Below, piece by piece: positions 44,024 to 55,900 of a stretch of 64,000 nt of DNA (position 1 is its first letter; every line of letters starts with the position of its first letter). The DNA is from Alentia gelatinosa. Taxonomy: Eukaryota; Annelida; Polychaeta; Phyllodocida; Polynoidae. The position numbers and the translations under genes were made by a program. The notes beneath the pieces were generated by a model that did not search any database, was not told the DNA's origin, and saw only the letters and a program-made list of their open reading frames with translations. The stretch spans positions 137,401,118-137,465,117 of the forward strand of contig OX465579.1 in assembly GCA_950022655.1 (NCBI GenBank). The letters are read 5' to 3'.

Positions 44024-45340
44024 ATAAAACCATTCTCATCGTGAAGTTGTACCTCTACGCCCAACCCCGCCCTCCCATACCAGTAACTAGCAACTGCATG
44101 CCGACCCGCTGCCTGTGATGCACCTGTTTAAAGTGTCCCGCGTTCCCATCGCCTCCTGGTGGCCGATATGGTCACCATTAATATTCCACCAATCACATTA
44201 GGCAGACACTCTGGTCACGTGACCAAACATGGAATCGCTGCGGCTCCGTTAGAGGGCGTGGCTGAGGGCCTCGTTACGTCGTTGAAAGGCGCGAGGAAAT
44301 CCGGGTAATTAAGTTTGCCGCGCACCTTGTAGGAGCTGGTTATCAATAGCTGTACTGATGTTTTTTGTAATCCTTTCTCTTTTTGGCATGCATGAGATTT
44401 CTCACATGTAAGATGGCTTGTTCTGGCACAGGGCCAGGATCCAAGTGTTGTGAACGCGGTGGGGGGGGGGGGGGTAGGATTGATACCCACGCCCCCCCCC
44501 CCCTCACACACAGACACAGAGACCCACCCACCATAGTTATTAAATCTAAAAGAGGGGGCGGATTATGGGGATGTATTTGTGTAAATAAAACGAATATTTT
44601 GGTGTCCAAGGCTAAAGATGTGTTTTCGGGTATCCCCACACACATAAAAATAAAAATTTCGGAAAAACTTTGCATGAGAAGTAAAGAAATATTCTTTTGG
44701 GTAGATATAAGGCACTTGAAGTTGGTTGGCCATGTGTTTTATATAAATGTGTATATTTCATACATACATGCATATCTATAAACACATATAATAGACATGC
44801 TTACAGAGTACATGTATTCAAATACCATCGTCTAGAATCAAACCCTTAATGCATGAGAAACTTCCCCGACTCCCGATCTAATTGCATTAAGTATAGATTC
44901 AAAAGAGAGAAAAAAAGAAATAGAAGAACCACCAGTTGTCTCTTACAGATTTAAAACGAAGTGAAATTAGTCATATAATTACCTAATGGCGTATCAGTAT
45001 GTACGTTCATTCCTCTTATAGATCACTTCTATGTTTCCTTCGATACCCTTTCATGAACATATTTCTAGGTAAATTCAGGATTGCATGAAGATTGAAAGTC
45101 CTATTCCATTCTTTACTGCCTGCTTGCCAACTTACCTTTTCTAATATCATTTTGATGGACTGAGACCGGTGACAACTGGTTAGGTACCTGGGCAGGTCGA
45201 GTTTGTTCTCTTAAAGTAATGTCGATCAGATCATGGGGTATCACTATTTGAATCTGGTTAAAACAGATAATGGGTGTGCCATCTTAAGCGAACATGACCT
45301 GAGTTGTCCAGTACTGTCCCCGAAAGGCCAGCAGACGACA
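44024..45340. other. Intergenic, with G/C homopolymers
   Basis: A G run at about 44460-44473 and C runs near 44490-44503 mark a low-complexity patch. The stretch 44040-44300 is GC-richer. Nothing coding is recognised. Confidence 0.4.
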
Positions 45341-45349
45341 AAGCGCCGA

Positions 45350-45391
45350 CCAATAGAGCGCATGCCCACATTTGCTCTTGTCATTGATTGG
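45350..45391 (+). promoter_or_regulatory. Paired CCAAT boxes upstream of homeobox gene
   Basis: A CCAAT at 45350-45354 and an inverted CCAAT (ATTGG) at 45387-45391 lie about 200 bases before the start codon, in locally CpG-richer sequence. An AT-rich AATAAATA lies near 45505. The promoter call is inferred from position only. Confidence 0.4.
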
Positions 45392-45586
45392 CTGTTCGCG
45401 CAGACCACCCGCGCATGCCTAGAATAACAGACTACGGTGCGATAATTTATGCGGTCAAATATTGGAAAAGACACTGTCCGTTTCCCAAACTCTCCGAGCT
45501 TTCGAATAAATAGCCGTCGCCAATTTTTGTTACGACATTTGTGTCAGATGACCAACTGAGTAAGTGGGAGTTGAAAAGTTGCGGTG

Positions 45587-48500
45587 ATGGAAAGTGCACA
45601 AAATGCAAGTCTTTCTTTTGGAATGGATAGGATTTTAGGACTTAATTTCCCATTGGATTGTAGTACATTGAAACCCAACAATTCTACTGACTCAAAAAAT
45701 ATGACAATGATTGGCAACCTTGGAGGAAAAAAGCCTGCTGCAGACGAAAGTGACATTGGTAAGTATCTTTTTGACACTTGTTATCATTTCATGATTATTG
45801 AGATTATTTTACAAACTTTTTTCATTTATGCCTTGTTTTTATGCTCCTCAAATCCCACTTCTAGCGTCGTCAGCGACCTTTTAACCCTGTACATAACTAA
45901 TGTATCTGTATCAATTCGCACCACACTGCAGTAAGTACTCACAATGGATCCTAGTCCCACCCCCATTTATCTACGTAACAATTAACATCATGTATACATA
46001 TGAGTAAGTAACAGAACGATATCTCACTTGAATCTTCGGTTTGGCGAATACATTTGACATGTTTGTTCCTTTCTTACCTACACCTTATCCTTTCCTGGTG
46101 TTTATTCTCATTTACACTAGCGGATACCTCTTCAAACTCACTTACTGAAGAGTCTACTTACTCATGTATGTTCACACTTGCCTATACTCTATCACATCTA
46201 TTCCTAACTTTGCTCACACTTTAATTAGAAGGAAACTTATGAGATGAAAATAACTTGGTCCGCACGCGACCGAGTATGACTGCGGAGTAATTCACGAAGC
46301 GAGGCTAAGTGGACCAAGTTATTTTCATCGAGTGGGCTTCTGAAATTATCTCACACTCTATACATGATCAGGAACATAATTTGTCACAGAATAACTCACC
46401 CAATTTGCCATTGATTATTGGGTCCCATACCTTCAAAGCAATAAAGTATGATCTTTTAACGTTAAGCCTACGGAGAAAAATACGGGGTTGAGATAAATAC
46501 TCATACTTGCTCACACCTGCTCACACTTGCTCGTTGACAGCCGAACGTGTCCTGACGGCGACACAAAAGCGTAGCAGGAGGATGAGAATGCGGACCAACT
46601 TTCTGTCATGGCAGATAGACGAATTGGAGCGAGCATTCCAGACAACTCACTACCCAGACATCTTTATGCGTGAGGCGCTCGCACTACGACTCAGCCTCAC
46701 TGAGGCCAGGGTGCAGGTAAGGCCCGGTATACGTCATTATCCTACCTCTAGTGTAAAATCCCATAGGCTTAACAATGAGTTTCCGTATGCTACGCTGACT
46801 GGCATGCGAAGTTTTATATGTCACTAGTGGCATACAGAATTGTTATCACGTAATATTCCAAAATCGAGGAGATGGGGTAGGATAAAATCAAAACCTGATT
46901 CGTTTTTATCTTGGCCACTGCATTCCACTCTTGGAGTTTTGGCTCCCGACTTCACTCGGCTTCGCCTCATGAAGTCACTATGCCATACTCCAGTCGTGGC
47001 ATACGGTGGCCAAGATTAAAACTCATCCAGTTTTACGATATACACCAATAGGCACTCAGCCTTACAGTGTACATCCCAAGCAATAATTCAATTCATGAAT
47101 GATATAAAAGGGCTACGGGGCATATGTCATATGTAAAGCCACCTCTCCTGGTGAATCATTTCATAAAGACACCAAGCGGTATTCGTCGTCCTCCCAAGTG
47201 AGCTCCCATACAGTATTTCTATATATAAAATAATGTAAAGTGCTGGACATCGCTTTTGAACAGTTATGGCTTTCAGAAACCGATTGTCAGTATTTTCCCC
47301 CATACAATTTCATTTTATTACTTTTTATAATGCCTACATTTTGTTACTTGTTATAATGGACCTATTGCTATATTTTCTTTGCATTCAGTGGTTTGCTATA
47401 ATTTGTGTATTTACCAAGGCTGAAGTACGAACTCCGCATGGGAATAATCGTTGTCGGCAATGGTCACTGAAGGTGGAAACACAAATTACATAAACATAAA
47501 TTCTTTTGATCTCAATATGAAATCCTGAACGGTTTTCAAATAAATTTCCCCTTTAAATAGTCAATGAGTTTATCAGCTCGTGCTGTCTGTAAATTGACCG
47601 GCGAACAAAAATTAAAGATCATCCGATAGCAACAATCCATGTAACACCCCTTGCCTGTATCCTGCCACAAATATTGAAAGCGGTGGGTGGGTGGGTGGGT
47701 GGGTGGGTGTGGCGGGGGTAGGGGTGGGGCTTTCCCTTGGGTGTCATAGGCATAGTTCATCAGTTAAGTTACATGTACGCTGCATCAATGACTTGTCTGA
47801 CTGTGCTTGCAGTAAGCGGTGTCCACATCGATTCTAGTGTCTGAGTGTGATGTGATTTGATGTCTACAAGCACTTGTTATGTATAAGGCCGGGTCTCTGG
47901 TGTTTTGCACCATGCCTACCTTACCATGGCGAAATTCGAATCACAAACCCGGGGGGGGGGGTAAAAAATTATTTGTACTGGAGGATAATGGTAGGCTTAG
48001 CAGTGCTTATTTCTGCATTGCTCAAGGATCGGAAAATCACATGCCCTTCTCTTACTTGCTTATCTCCAGATAAACAGGACAGTTATTGACAGAGATAGTT
48101 CGACAGCTATTGGGTAGTGGGAGCTTTAGGCCTGTATCCATTGGCCGACAAAAACGGTATGGATTATTTGAGTTCTCCTAATAGCCCATTTACATTGCCC
48201 GTCACTAATCTAAAGTCAGGCACCACCAACGGACCTTCAGCACTGCAGAGGAAAAATGGAAATGGGTTATTAGCAGAATTAAAATAATCTAAACCGTCTT
48301 CGTCGGCCAATGAAAAGGGGCCTTATCCGAGAAATGTTAACATAAAATATTGCTGACTGTTATGAATTGTTCCGCAATTACTTCCAACTATCACTTATAT
48401 AACACCGACTGTTACCACGATGTGAAAACCCACAAAAATAAAATAACTAAGTTTGAATAGCACTGTGTCTTATATCACACTAAGTAAAGCCTCTGCAAAT

Positions 48501-50749
48501 GCAAAGCTTGGCCGCAGATGATGGTTTCGATTGAATTTTTTACGCAATAACAGGCACGGTCATATTGTGGCATGACTTCAACACAACCTGGGAGAAGCTC
48601 CCAGATCATCCTGAGATTCCACATTAGTATAACATACACTCCAGGCACATATAATAAAGTTGAAAGAATTTGTAAGTAGTATCGTGCATCTTTTTTTCCA
48701 TTGGTACGAATTGCTGTACATACTGCGATCTTCTGTCGTCCATACGTCAACACAAACCACATCCTTTACTATGCAAGATACATCATCACGAACCATGTCA
48801 GGCACATTATATACATAACTCTATAGCATGTGAGTGGTTAGCGAATGATAAAATGAAACAGGCTTCTCCAATATCATAAAGAGTGCATTGAAATACGTGA
48901 GAATAACTAAAAACAAAAATACTTTTCACGCTAAGACATAATTGAGTAACCACCGCGTTAATTTTATATATACAAGTGTATGTATCTAACATACATATGG
49001 AATGTTGATCTACTAATACATGTAAGAAACGTGCTTTGCAGATAGAATACATATATATGAGGCGTAAAATAAATGAATCTTTAGAATCTAATAAATCTTT
49101 AGATATAAAGGGCATGATCGTGAAATGAAGCTAAAAAAAACACATATAAAAAGCTAAATATACAAATGTATTTTCTAGAGCGATAACTAGGAAGATATAT
49201 TCTCACAGAACCAACAAACACCTGTAATTACATTTTATTAAGTTTGAATTTTAAACTAAGTATTTAGTTGCAAGTATTTGCGACACGATGTTCAGGTGAA
49301 GATAATTAGATAACACCTAGTATATGTGTGTATAGAGTAGAGGCAGTCAACCAGATGGAGAGCAATAAAAATAGCTTTCGAAATGTTCCTCTGATATTTG
49401 TACCGAGTAACACTGGCTGGAGGTATTTTCCTATCATTGAAGAGCTGTCTAATTGCAGGATCCTCGAGTTTGTAAGGCGACGATTCAATCTGTCACAATA
49501 AAATGTAATAAAGAGATTAATCTTCCGTTTCCATGGACTGTGCCAACAAGCCAGAGAGGACCAAGTGAGAATAGTGCAGCTGCGCCGACCATAAGTTTAT
49601 CATCGTTTCGGTTATTTTAGCTTCCAATGTGGCCAGTATGGGATAGGTACAGGCCAAGCCGCCCATTGAGCCTCCTTGACCACCAGTGCTGGCCGCTCCG
49701 CAGGGGCCGACGGGAAGGAACAGCTGGTCAGGTGATCAAACACGGCGCGACAACTCTCGGGACGCCGCTGTCAAGATAGGCGCGTCTCATTCGGCCTGAT
49801 TTATAACGGAACTGGTTCGCGTTGCCACTGGGTACACGATGTGCTTTTACGACTTCATCCAAGATTAATTGATATTGAATCACAGCGCGCGGATGTGTTT
49901 GTGTGCGGCGTGCGGCTGGCCGCTCCCATGGTGCGAATGCCGTGTTTGCGCGTCTTGATTTACCTCGAAATGTCGTCTGCTCGGCGGCCCCAGCGCGTTC
50001 CCGGTCGATGCCCGGATCAGACATGCGCGCCACCTAGCCGCAGCCCCTAGCACTTCGGGAAGTATCTCGTTTCCTAGTTACAGCATTCGATAAGTACTTT
50101 GTTTATTAAATGGTCAATTATCAACGAGGGAGGCAAAATGTGGGGTTGTAGGTGGATATTGGATGAGCAGGATCTCTGATAACATCAAACAATGCTCTAA
50201 TAGCGTTGTGATCAACGGTCACGGATCGATCGCGCTGCTCAGTCCAACCACCCCTTAAACAATGTAAATATTTATCAACGGTGTGTCATCCCTTATTGTC
50301 CCGATTATCGTTCCGAGCTAGCTGTTAGCATACTAGAAAAAGGCATTTGATATGCTCTCACGTACTTTACTGTTTTCATTTGAAAGGTATGGTTCCAAAA
50401 CCGGCGGGCAAAATGGCGGAAGCAAGAAAAGGTACGAGAGAGTTCTCCCAGATCTTCCACAGATGCCAACAGAAACAAGCCCACGACAGGAAGTAAGATG
50501 ACTTCACCCCTGATTTCCGTTCTGCCGCCGACGCTACCGCCGCCACTGTTAGCAACTCAGCGACAAATTGACTTAACGATGCCTACAGGAACTGTGGATG
50601 ACCGGCGGCGCACCAGTATCGCCCTCTTGCGACAGAAAGCGCGGGAACATGTCAATAATTTGGGTTTTATGGGTATTTTCATGGCCCGACGTCAGGTGGC
50701 GTCCGGTATGGATGATGAAGAGGAACCGGAAAATGGGGCAGATGACTAA
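45587..50749 (+). CDS. Paired-like homeobox transcription factor with OAR motif (3 exons)
   Basis: Sequence-specific DNA-binding regulator. Exons: 45587-45758, 46541-46716 and 50387-50749, with GT/AG introns and a continuous frame giving 236 residues. Residues 9-19 ([11 protein letters not shown]) form an eh1/octapeptide-like repressor motif. The homeodomain is 71-130, with [22 protein letters not shown] and [14 protein letters not shown]. Residue 50 is Q and the invariant W48, F49, N51 and R53 are present. The intron after Q46 of the homeodomain is the usual PRD-class position. Residues 189-206 ([15 protein letters not shown]) form an OAR-type motif, followed by an acidic C-terminus. No paired box is seen. 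The homeodomain looks closest to UNCX/unc-4 (MREALALRL), with ALX- or SHOX-like features, so the subfamily is left open. The start chosen is the first ATG in exon 1. The 3.7-kb second intron carries a stem-loop MITE and a CpG-rich island. Confidence 0.92.
46236..46497 (-). mobile_element. Stem-loop MITE, copy 4 (homeobox intron 1, own stem)
   Basis: Hairpin arms GATGAAAATAACTTGGTCC and GGACCAAGTTATTTTCATC surround a loop containing CACGAAGCGAGGCTAAGTG. A module follows with TTATCTCACAC, then GTTAAGCCTACGG and the end GGGGTTGAGATAAA. The order is the same as in the 8.9-kb copy, but the stem sequence is different. It ends about 45 bases before exon 2. Confidence 0.7.
46738..47042 (+). mobile_element. 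Stem-loop MITE, copy 5 (homeobox intron 2)
   Basis: Reverse-orientation copy of 8894-9199: it opens TTATCCTACCTCTAG, has CCCATAGGCTTAAC and GGGGTAGGATAAAATC, then the same hairpin with loop CTCGGCTTCGCCTCATGAAG. It begins about 20 bases after the exon 2 splice donor. Confidence 0.85.
47682..47710 (+). repeat. (GGGT)n microsatellite
   Basis: Seven tandem GGGT units followed by G-rich sequence, inside homeobox intron 2. It could form a G-quadruplex. Confidence 0.85.
49640..50060. other. CpG-rich island inside homeobox intron 2
   Basis: GC- and CpG-rich in contrast with the AT-rich surroundings, with a homeodomain-type TTAATTGA site near 49865. Overlapping open frames on both strands carry no recognisable domain. 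It lies about 330 bases before exon 3, so an internal promoter or enhancer is possible. Confidence 0.4.
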
Positions 50750-52911
50750 AGACGACCAATTGGCAAACCCCGGACTTTGAAAGACGCTAACGCCTTATCA
50801 ATCTGTTTGAAATAACAAACACCATGTAAATAACTGAGAGAGTGTACTAATGGGCTTCGTTAAATGGAAATCCTATCTATCATATAAACACAAAATCCTA
50901 CAATTTAATGGGAGAATAAAAATAGGTTTCTTTAGCTTCCACCCCTAAACCGAATAATACTATCTTCATTAAAAGACTTGGTTTGAGATATGAAATATGA
51001 GGCTCCATAAGACATCGAAATTGAAGTTTTATTTGATGATCCAGACAGATCCTTCCTTTATCGGGTATTCAGGTTACCGATCATTTGTTTCATTAACAGA
51101 TTCTGAATAGAGAGCGTTATAAAGCAAAACCAGACAATGTATCATATTGAACAAATGTATAATGTATATCAAAAGCAACATGTGCGTCTAATTCAAGTGC
51201 TTTATAGAATATTTAACATTAAATAGCTTTATATACCAATACTTTCCTATAATAGGTCTGCATGTTTTGCCATTTGAATGACAGAAACGCCATACAATGC
51301 CTATTTAAGAATAACACACAATATGTGTAGGTTATATAATTATTATTCATAATACATGTGTATCATAAATATGATACAAAAAGACGTAATTCTCTGAGGT
51401 AAAATTTTCATATGTACATTCTTTATCCAGAACAAGGACCAATGCATTAAGTGAATCCTTCTCAGATAACATCTGCGTATATATATACATACATTCAGGC
51501 ATTGCATTTGATTGAAATGGTTCGACAGTTCAACTATCTACTGTATGGTTCGCAGATTTCCTTAAATAAACTACCATTGGATACTATATCTATATACAGG
51601 TCCTACAAATACATGCTTAATAAAGATGATATGCATTACTTCAACATGTTAGGAATCGATATATAGAAATAAGATAAGATGATTACACGTTTATCCTAGT
51701 TTTAGCACCAAGCAGGATGAAAATGAAACAAATAAGACAATGAATATGGCAATTCGCAAGTTAGTTCCTCTTAAAGCATGTTCCTGCAAATGGGCGTATG
51801 TCGCTAGAAGTATGGGCTGGTGACATAAGATGACATACTTACTGAAATGAATATCTCCTGTTTATATCAATTACATGTAATGAGTCTGTATCCTCGTCAT
51901 ATTGATGTATAGATTAGTTACCAGCCACAAGCGCTGAGATTTCAGGTATATAAGACAGGATAGTATCTAACAGAAGATTACATCAATACAGACAGAGACA
52001 TTTTATGCAATTAATTCTTCCTTTAAGGCAATATAATTTACTTGAATTCACATTTTGCGTTTGGTTCAGATCAGAATTAGTGCATAATGAAATTACCCCC
52101 ATTTATCCATAGATATTTCTGACATGACTTTCAAAATTTATCCCGAATGATCCCAGGTCTTGACTGGACCCCTAGACCTTTCCTTTTCACCCTTGACTAC
52201 CTTCTCAAGCTGTTTACAGGTTTGTACATTTCAGGTAAAGTAACAGAAATATGGCATATATATACAAACGTGGCATACAAGTAATTGCTACTATAGCATA
52301 CATCTATCAATATTGACGACTTTTGTGATGAGAGACAATGAATGGGACGAGTAGAGAGGGGTTACCGAGTCTCATTTGACTTATTTTCCTTAACACATTC
52401 TGAATACGTAAGTTCCTATGGAACAACACTGAGAGGCAGAAAACCGGTGAAACTTTATGAGTGCGTGTATATTCAGTGAAAATTGTCATTTTAAGAAAAT
52501 ATGGACTTCTCAATTAAGTTTTTGTGATAACAACAATGAAACCGAGTGAAAAGTTGAAGAATATGTCTTTATCTATAATCTTATATTATGATTCACAGTT
52601 GTAGATCTATACTACTTTTAATCTTTAATTAAAGGGATAATAGAAATAAAATATCACTTTTTAATTGTAATTTAATAGGTGTCCTATGAGTGGCAATGCT
52701 TTGTTGCATGTGAACTAACCACAAACAGAACATTTTTCTCGCTTGGAAGGGAACATATCCATAGTTGCAGCGAGAAATACAATGACCCTCTCCATTTGGA
52801 ACAACAATATTCACCATAAGAACAGAGTAATATACAAAGATGGCATAACTCATAAAGTTCATAAATGTTGATCAAATTTGGGCTGACTTTCTCTTTGCAT
52901 TCAACCTGTGT
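50750..52911. other. Convergent intergenic region
   Basis: Lies between the 3' ends of the plus-strand homeobox gene and the minus-strand receptor kinase. AT-rich. It must hold both 3' UTRs. No further gene recognised. Confidence 0.5.
50915..50920 (+). promoter_or_regulatory. Candidate polyadenylation signal of homeobox gene
   Basis: AATAAA, about 165 bases after the stop codon. Confidence 0.45.
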
Positions 52912-55900
52912 TTAGATAAGTTTCAGATACTCTGGTGTCATGTTCTCTTCATCTTCCTCAACGATTCGTGATAATATTTCTCTTAATTGTGAGAAAGTAC
53001 ATCGGTCGTCAGGTCGCTCCAGCCAGCAGGATGACATGATCCCATATCTGTAATGAACAAAAAGCAGTGTGTCTTTAGTTCTTTTTTATTCTGTGAACCT
53101 TTTATTGGATAATCTTACAAAGAAGGATCACCTAAGGGTGAAGAGAACAGTAAGGAAAAGCAAGTTTAGTAGAACTCTGCGTAAGCGGATACTCTCGGTT
53201 TCGGACCAAAGTGTCCGCTTACGCGGGGTGTCCGCTTGTACAAGGTTAAAATAAACACACAATTAACTAAACCGTTCCGAGTAAAAGTGTCCCTTAACGC
53301 TGGGTGGCCGCTTACGCGGGGTGTCCGTTAGGCGGGGATCTACTATACAGTGATGTTAGATATATATACAAGTTAATGAATGTGCATGCTCACACTTCGT
53401 CCGGCGCATGCTCGGGCTGTGGTAATCGGCGACCGGACAGCAGGTAGTTCTTGAGGTTAAACGTGTCAATGTCCGGATAAGGAGGACAACCTCTTGTCAG
53501 CAGTTCCCAAAGTAGCACACCGAATGACCACTGAAATAGAGAACCCGCTCATCACTGCTATGTGTACGACCAATATATGGGTATACATTATGATGATAAT
53601 GGTAGCATCTTCGACTAAATAGCACCAAGAATGAAACAGAGCTATGAACCACCATATCTATATACATGGCTGTCTATATCATGATGCTGGCGGCGTCTTC
53701 AATGATAAGATATCACCAACAGACTCAATACTACCTTAATGATGTCCAACCAGTTTCTATGACTATCCTACCCCTAATAAAAAACTCCATAGGCTTAACA
53801 TTGGGTCACTGTATTCGGTCTGGAGTTCAGAAAATGAAAAATATCGTTCTAGTGGGATACACTTGACAAATGACGTCATTTGTTATTGCAGAAGTAATTC
53901 AGACAGGCGGGGTAGGATAAATTCTAAACCAAACTCGAGTTAGTCATGTCATTGTTCATCGCACTCCGGCAAGATCGCGTATTACTGCTCTCGGCTTCAC
54001 CTCGCGCAGTAATACGCGATCTTGCCATCGTGCGATAAACAACAACACGACTAACACTTGTTTGGTTTCTCCATAGTATCCTGATCCTAATAATGATGGA
54101 TTGTCAATGAAACATCTCCATGAGTGAATCAGCTCAGCACCACCATACATATATGTACGCAGGTATATCATGATAACAGTGACGGTGTATCCAATTCGAT
54201 GTTATGAAGAGTGCTCCGACTGTGCATGACGAACGAAGATGATCGTTCACTATACATCAATGGATTAAAAATTGGCCGATGTTTACTGAACCCAAGTACC
54301 ATACTTCTGCGTTGCGTATGTAAATTAGTATTTCCTATTTGAAAATAAACTAAACAAAACCAAGACTAAACAAATCTATGAACGATATGGAGTAGTAAAC
54401 TTATTGATGAAAGGATAATATGTAAGAGATAAAAGCAGAAGTAAAGCTGGTAACTGACAACATCCGAGCTGCTGGAGAAGACTCCTCCAGTGAGACTTTC
54501 TATAGCCATCCACTTCACCGGCAGGGGGCGGTGCTTGTCCTCCACGCGGTAATAGTCCGACTTGTAGATGTCACGTGACAGCCCAAAGTCAGCGATGCGT
54601 ACAGTGAGCTCCTTGTTGATCCTGGTAGAGTTTAGAAAAAAGGCAAACATGTAAGACTTGTATTGCTTATCTATATAGTTATAGTGAAAGTTCCATAGAC
54701 CCAATGAAAGCGTCAAAAAGACTGTCGGCGTGGACCAAACGACGTGTGCCGACGTCAGCCACTGTGCAGTTGCAGTCGTCTAACGTCAGTATTGGCCTTG
54801 GTATTAATGTGCGACCGAATCACATACTCTAATGGCACAACTGAGACGAGGCATTATGTCCGGGTACTCTAATGGCGTTGGCATTTTGAATTCTTTAAAA
54901 AATCTGATAAGTTAGTTTTTTTCGGACCTTTGCAAAAAGTTGGCTACCGTCAACCCATCGGCGTGGTTGGCACTATTTTTCTTGGGTTTGTATTCTATAA
55001 GCATGTTTCAATGGAACACTACCTTTAACGACATGTTTCCCTGTGCGAGCACTGCATCACGTATTCATGTAAAGGCCTGTTACGCTGGCGAGTTATGGTT
55101 GTCATTTATAAGGGTAATAAAAGACTGGTAAAAGTAAGTGAATCTGATGAATTCATAGCGAATATGGAACTCGAACTGCGATGCAATGGGATGGATCCTT
55201 CGCATGCAAGACATTACGATTTGTGATACCATTGTAGAAAGTCCTTTACTAATTCAATATTGTCTGGCTGAATCACAGCTCAATTAAGGCATACTGTCGT
55301 GAATTATAATTATATACATTAGCATTATATGTGGTATTTAAAGATCGAAGGGAAATATTTCACCCATCGTGTTATAAACACCGCTTATCATGCCGTGAGA
55401 ACTCTTGAATACCTTTCAAAATCCTTGACCACTGCGTCTTTGACACGTATATACAGATCTCATCATTGATTTCGCTTAGTAAAAAGTAATAGGTTACGTG
55501 GCACACAAGCTGTAAGTAAATATGATTAGTTTCCCTGCATCAGTAATATATCATTTATCTAAGTGAGTAGTATATGATTAGATTCCCTGTATCAGTAATA
55601 TATCATTTATCTAAGTGAGTAGTATATGATTAGATTCCCTGTATCAGTAATATATCATTTATCTAAGTGAGTAGTATATGATTAGATTCCCTGTATCAGT
55701 AATATATCATTTATCTAAGTGAGTAGTATATGATTAGATTCCCTGTATCAGTAATATATCATTTATCTAAGTGAGTAGTATATGATTAGATTCCCTGTAT
55801 CAGTAATATATCATTTATCTAAGTAAGTAGTATATGATTAGTTTCCCTGCATCAGTAATATATCATTTATCTAAGTGAGTAGTATATGATTAGTTTTCCT

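Noticed and set aside
37112..44031. 8-bp target duplication around the foldback element
   Set aside because: The eight flanking bases do not match. Only ATA is common, which can be chance in AT-rich DNA.
45233..45427. 64-codon frame upstream of the homeobox gene
   Set aside because: Lies across the putative promoter with CCAAT boxes, has no domain, and is open on both strands.
49728..50050. Open frames of 101 and 69 codons in the CpG-rich intronic island
   Set aside because: On opposite strands, without recognisable domains or splice context. Composition explains them.
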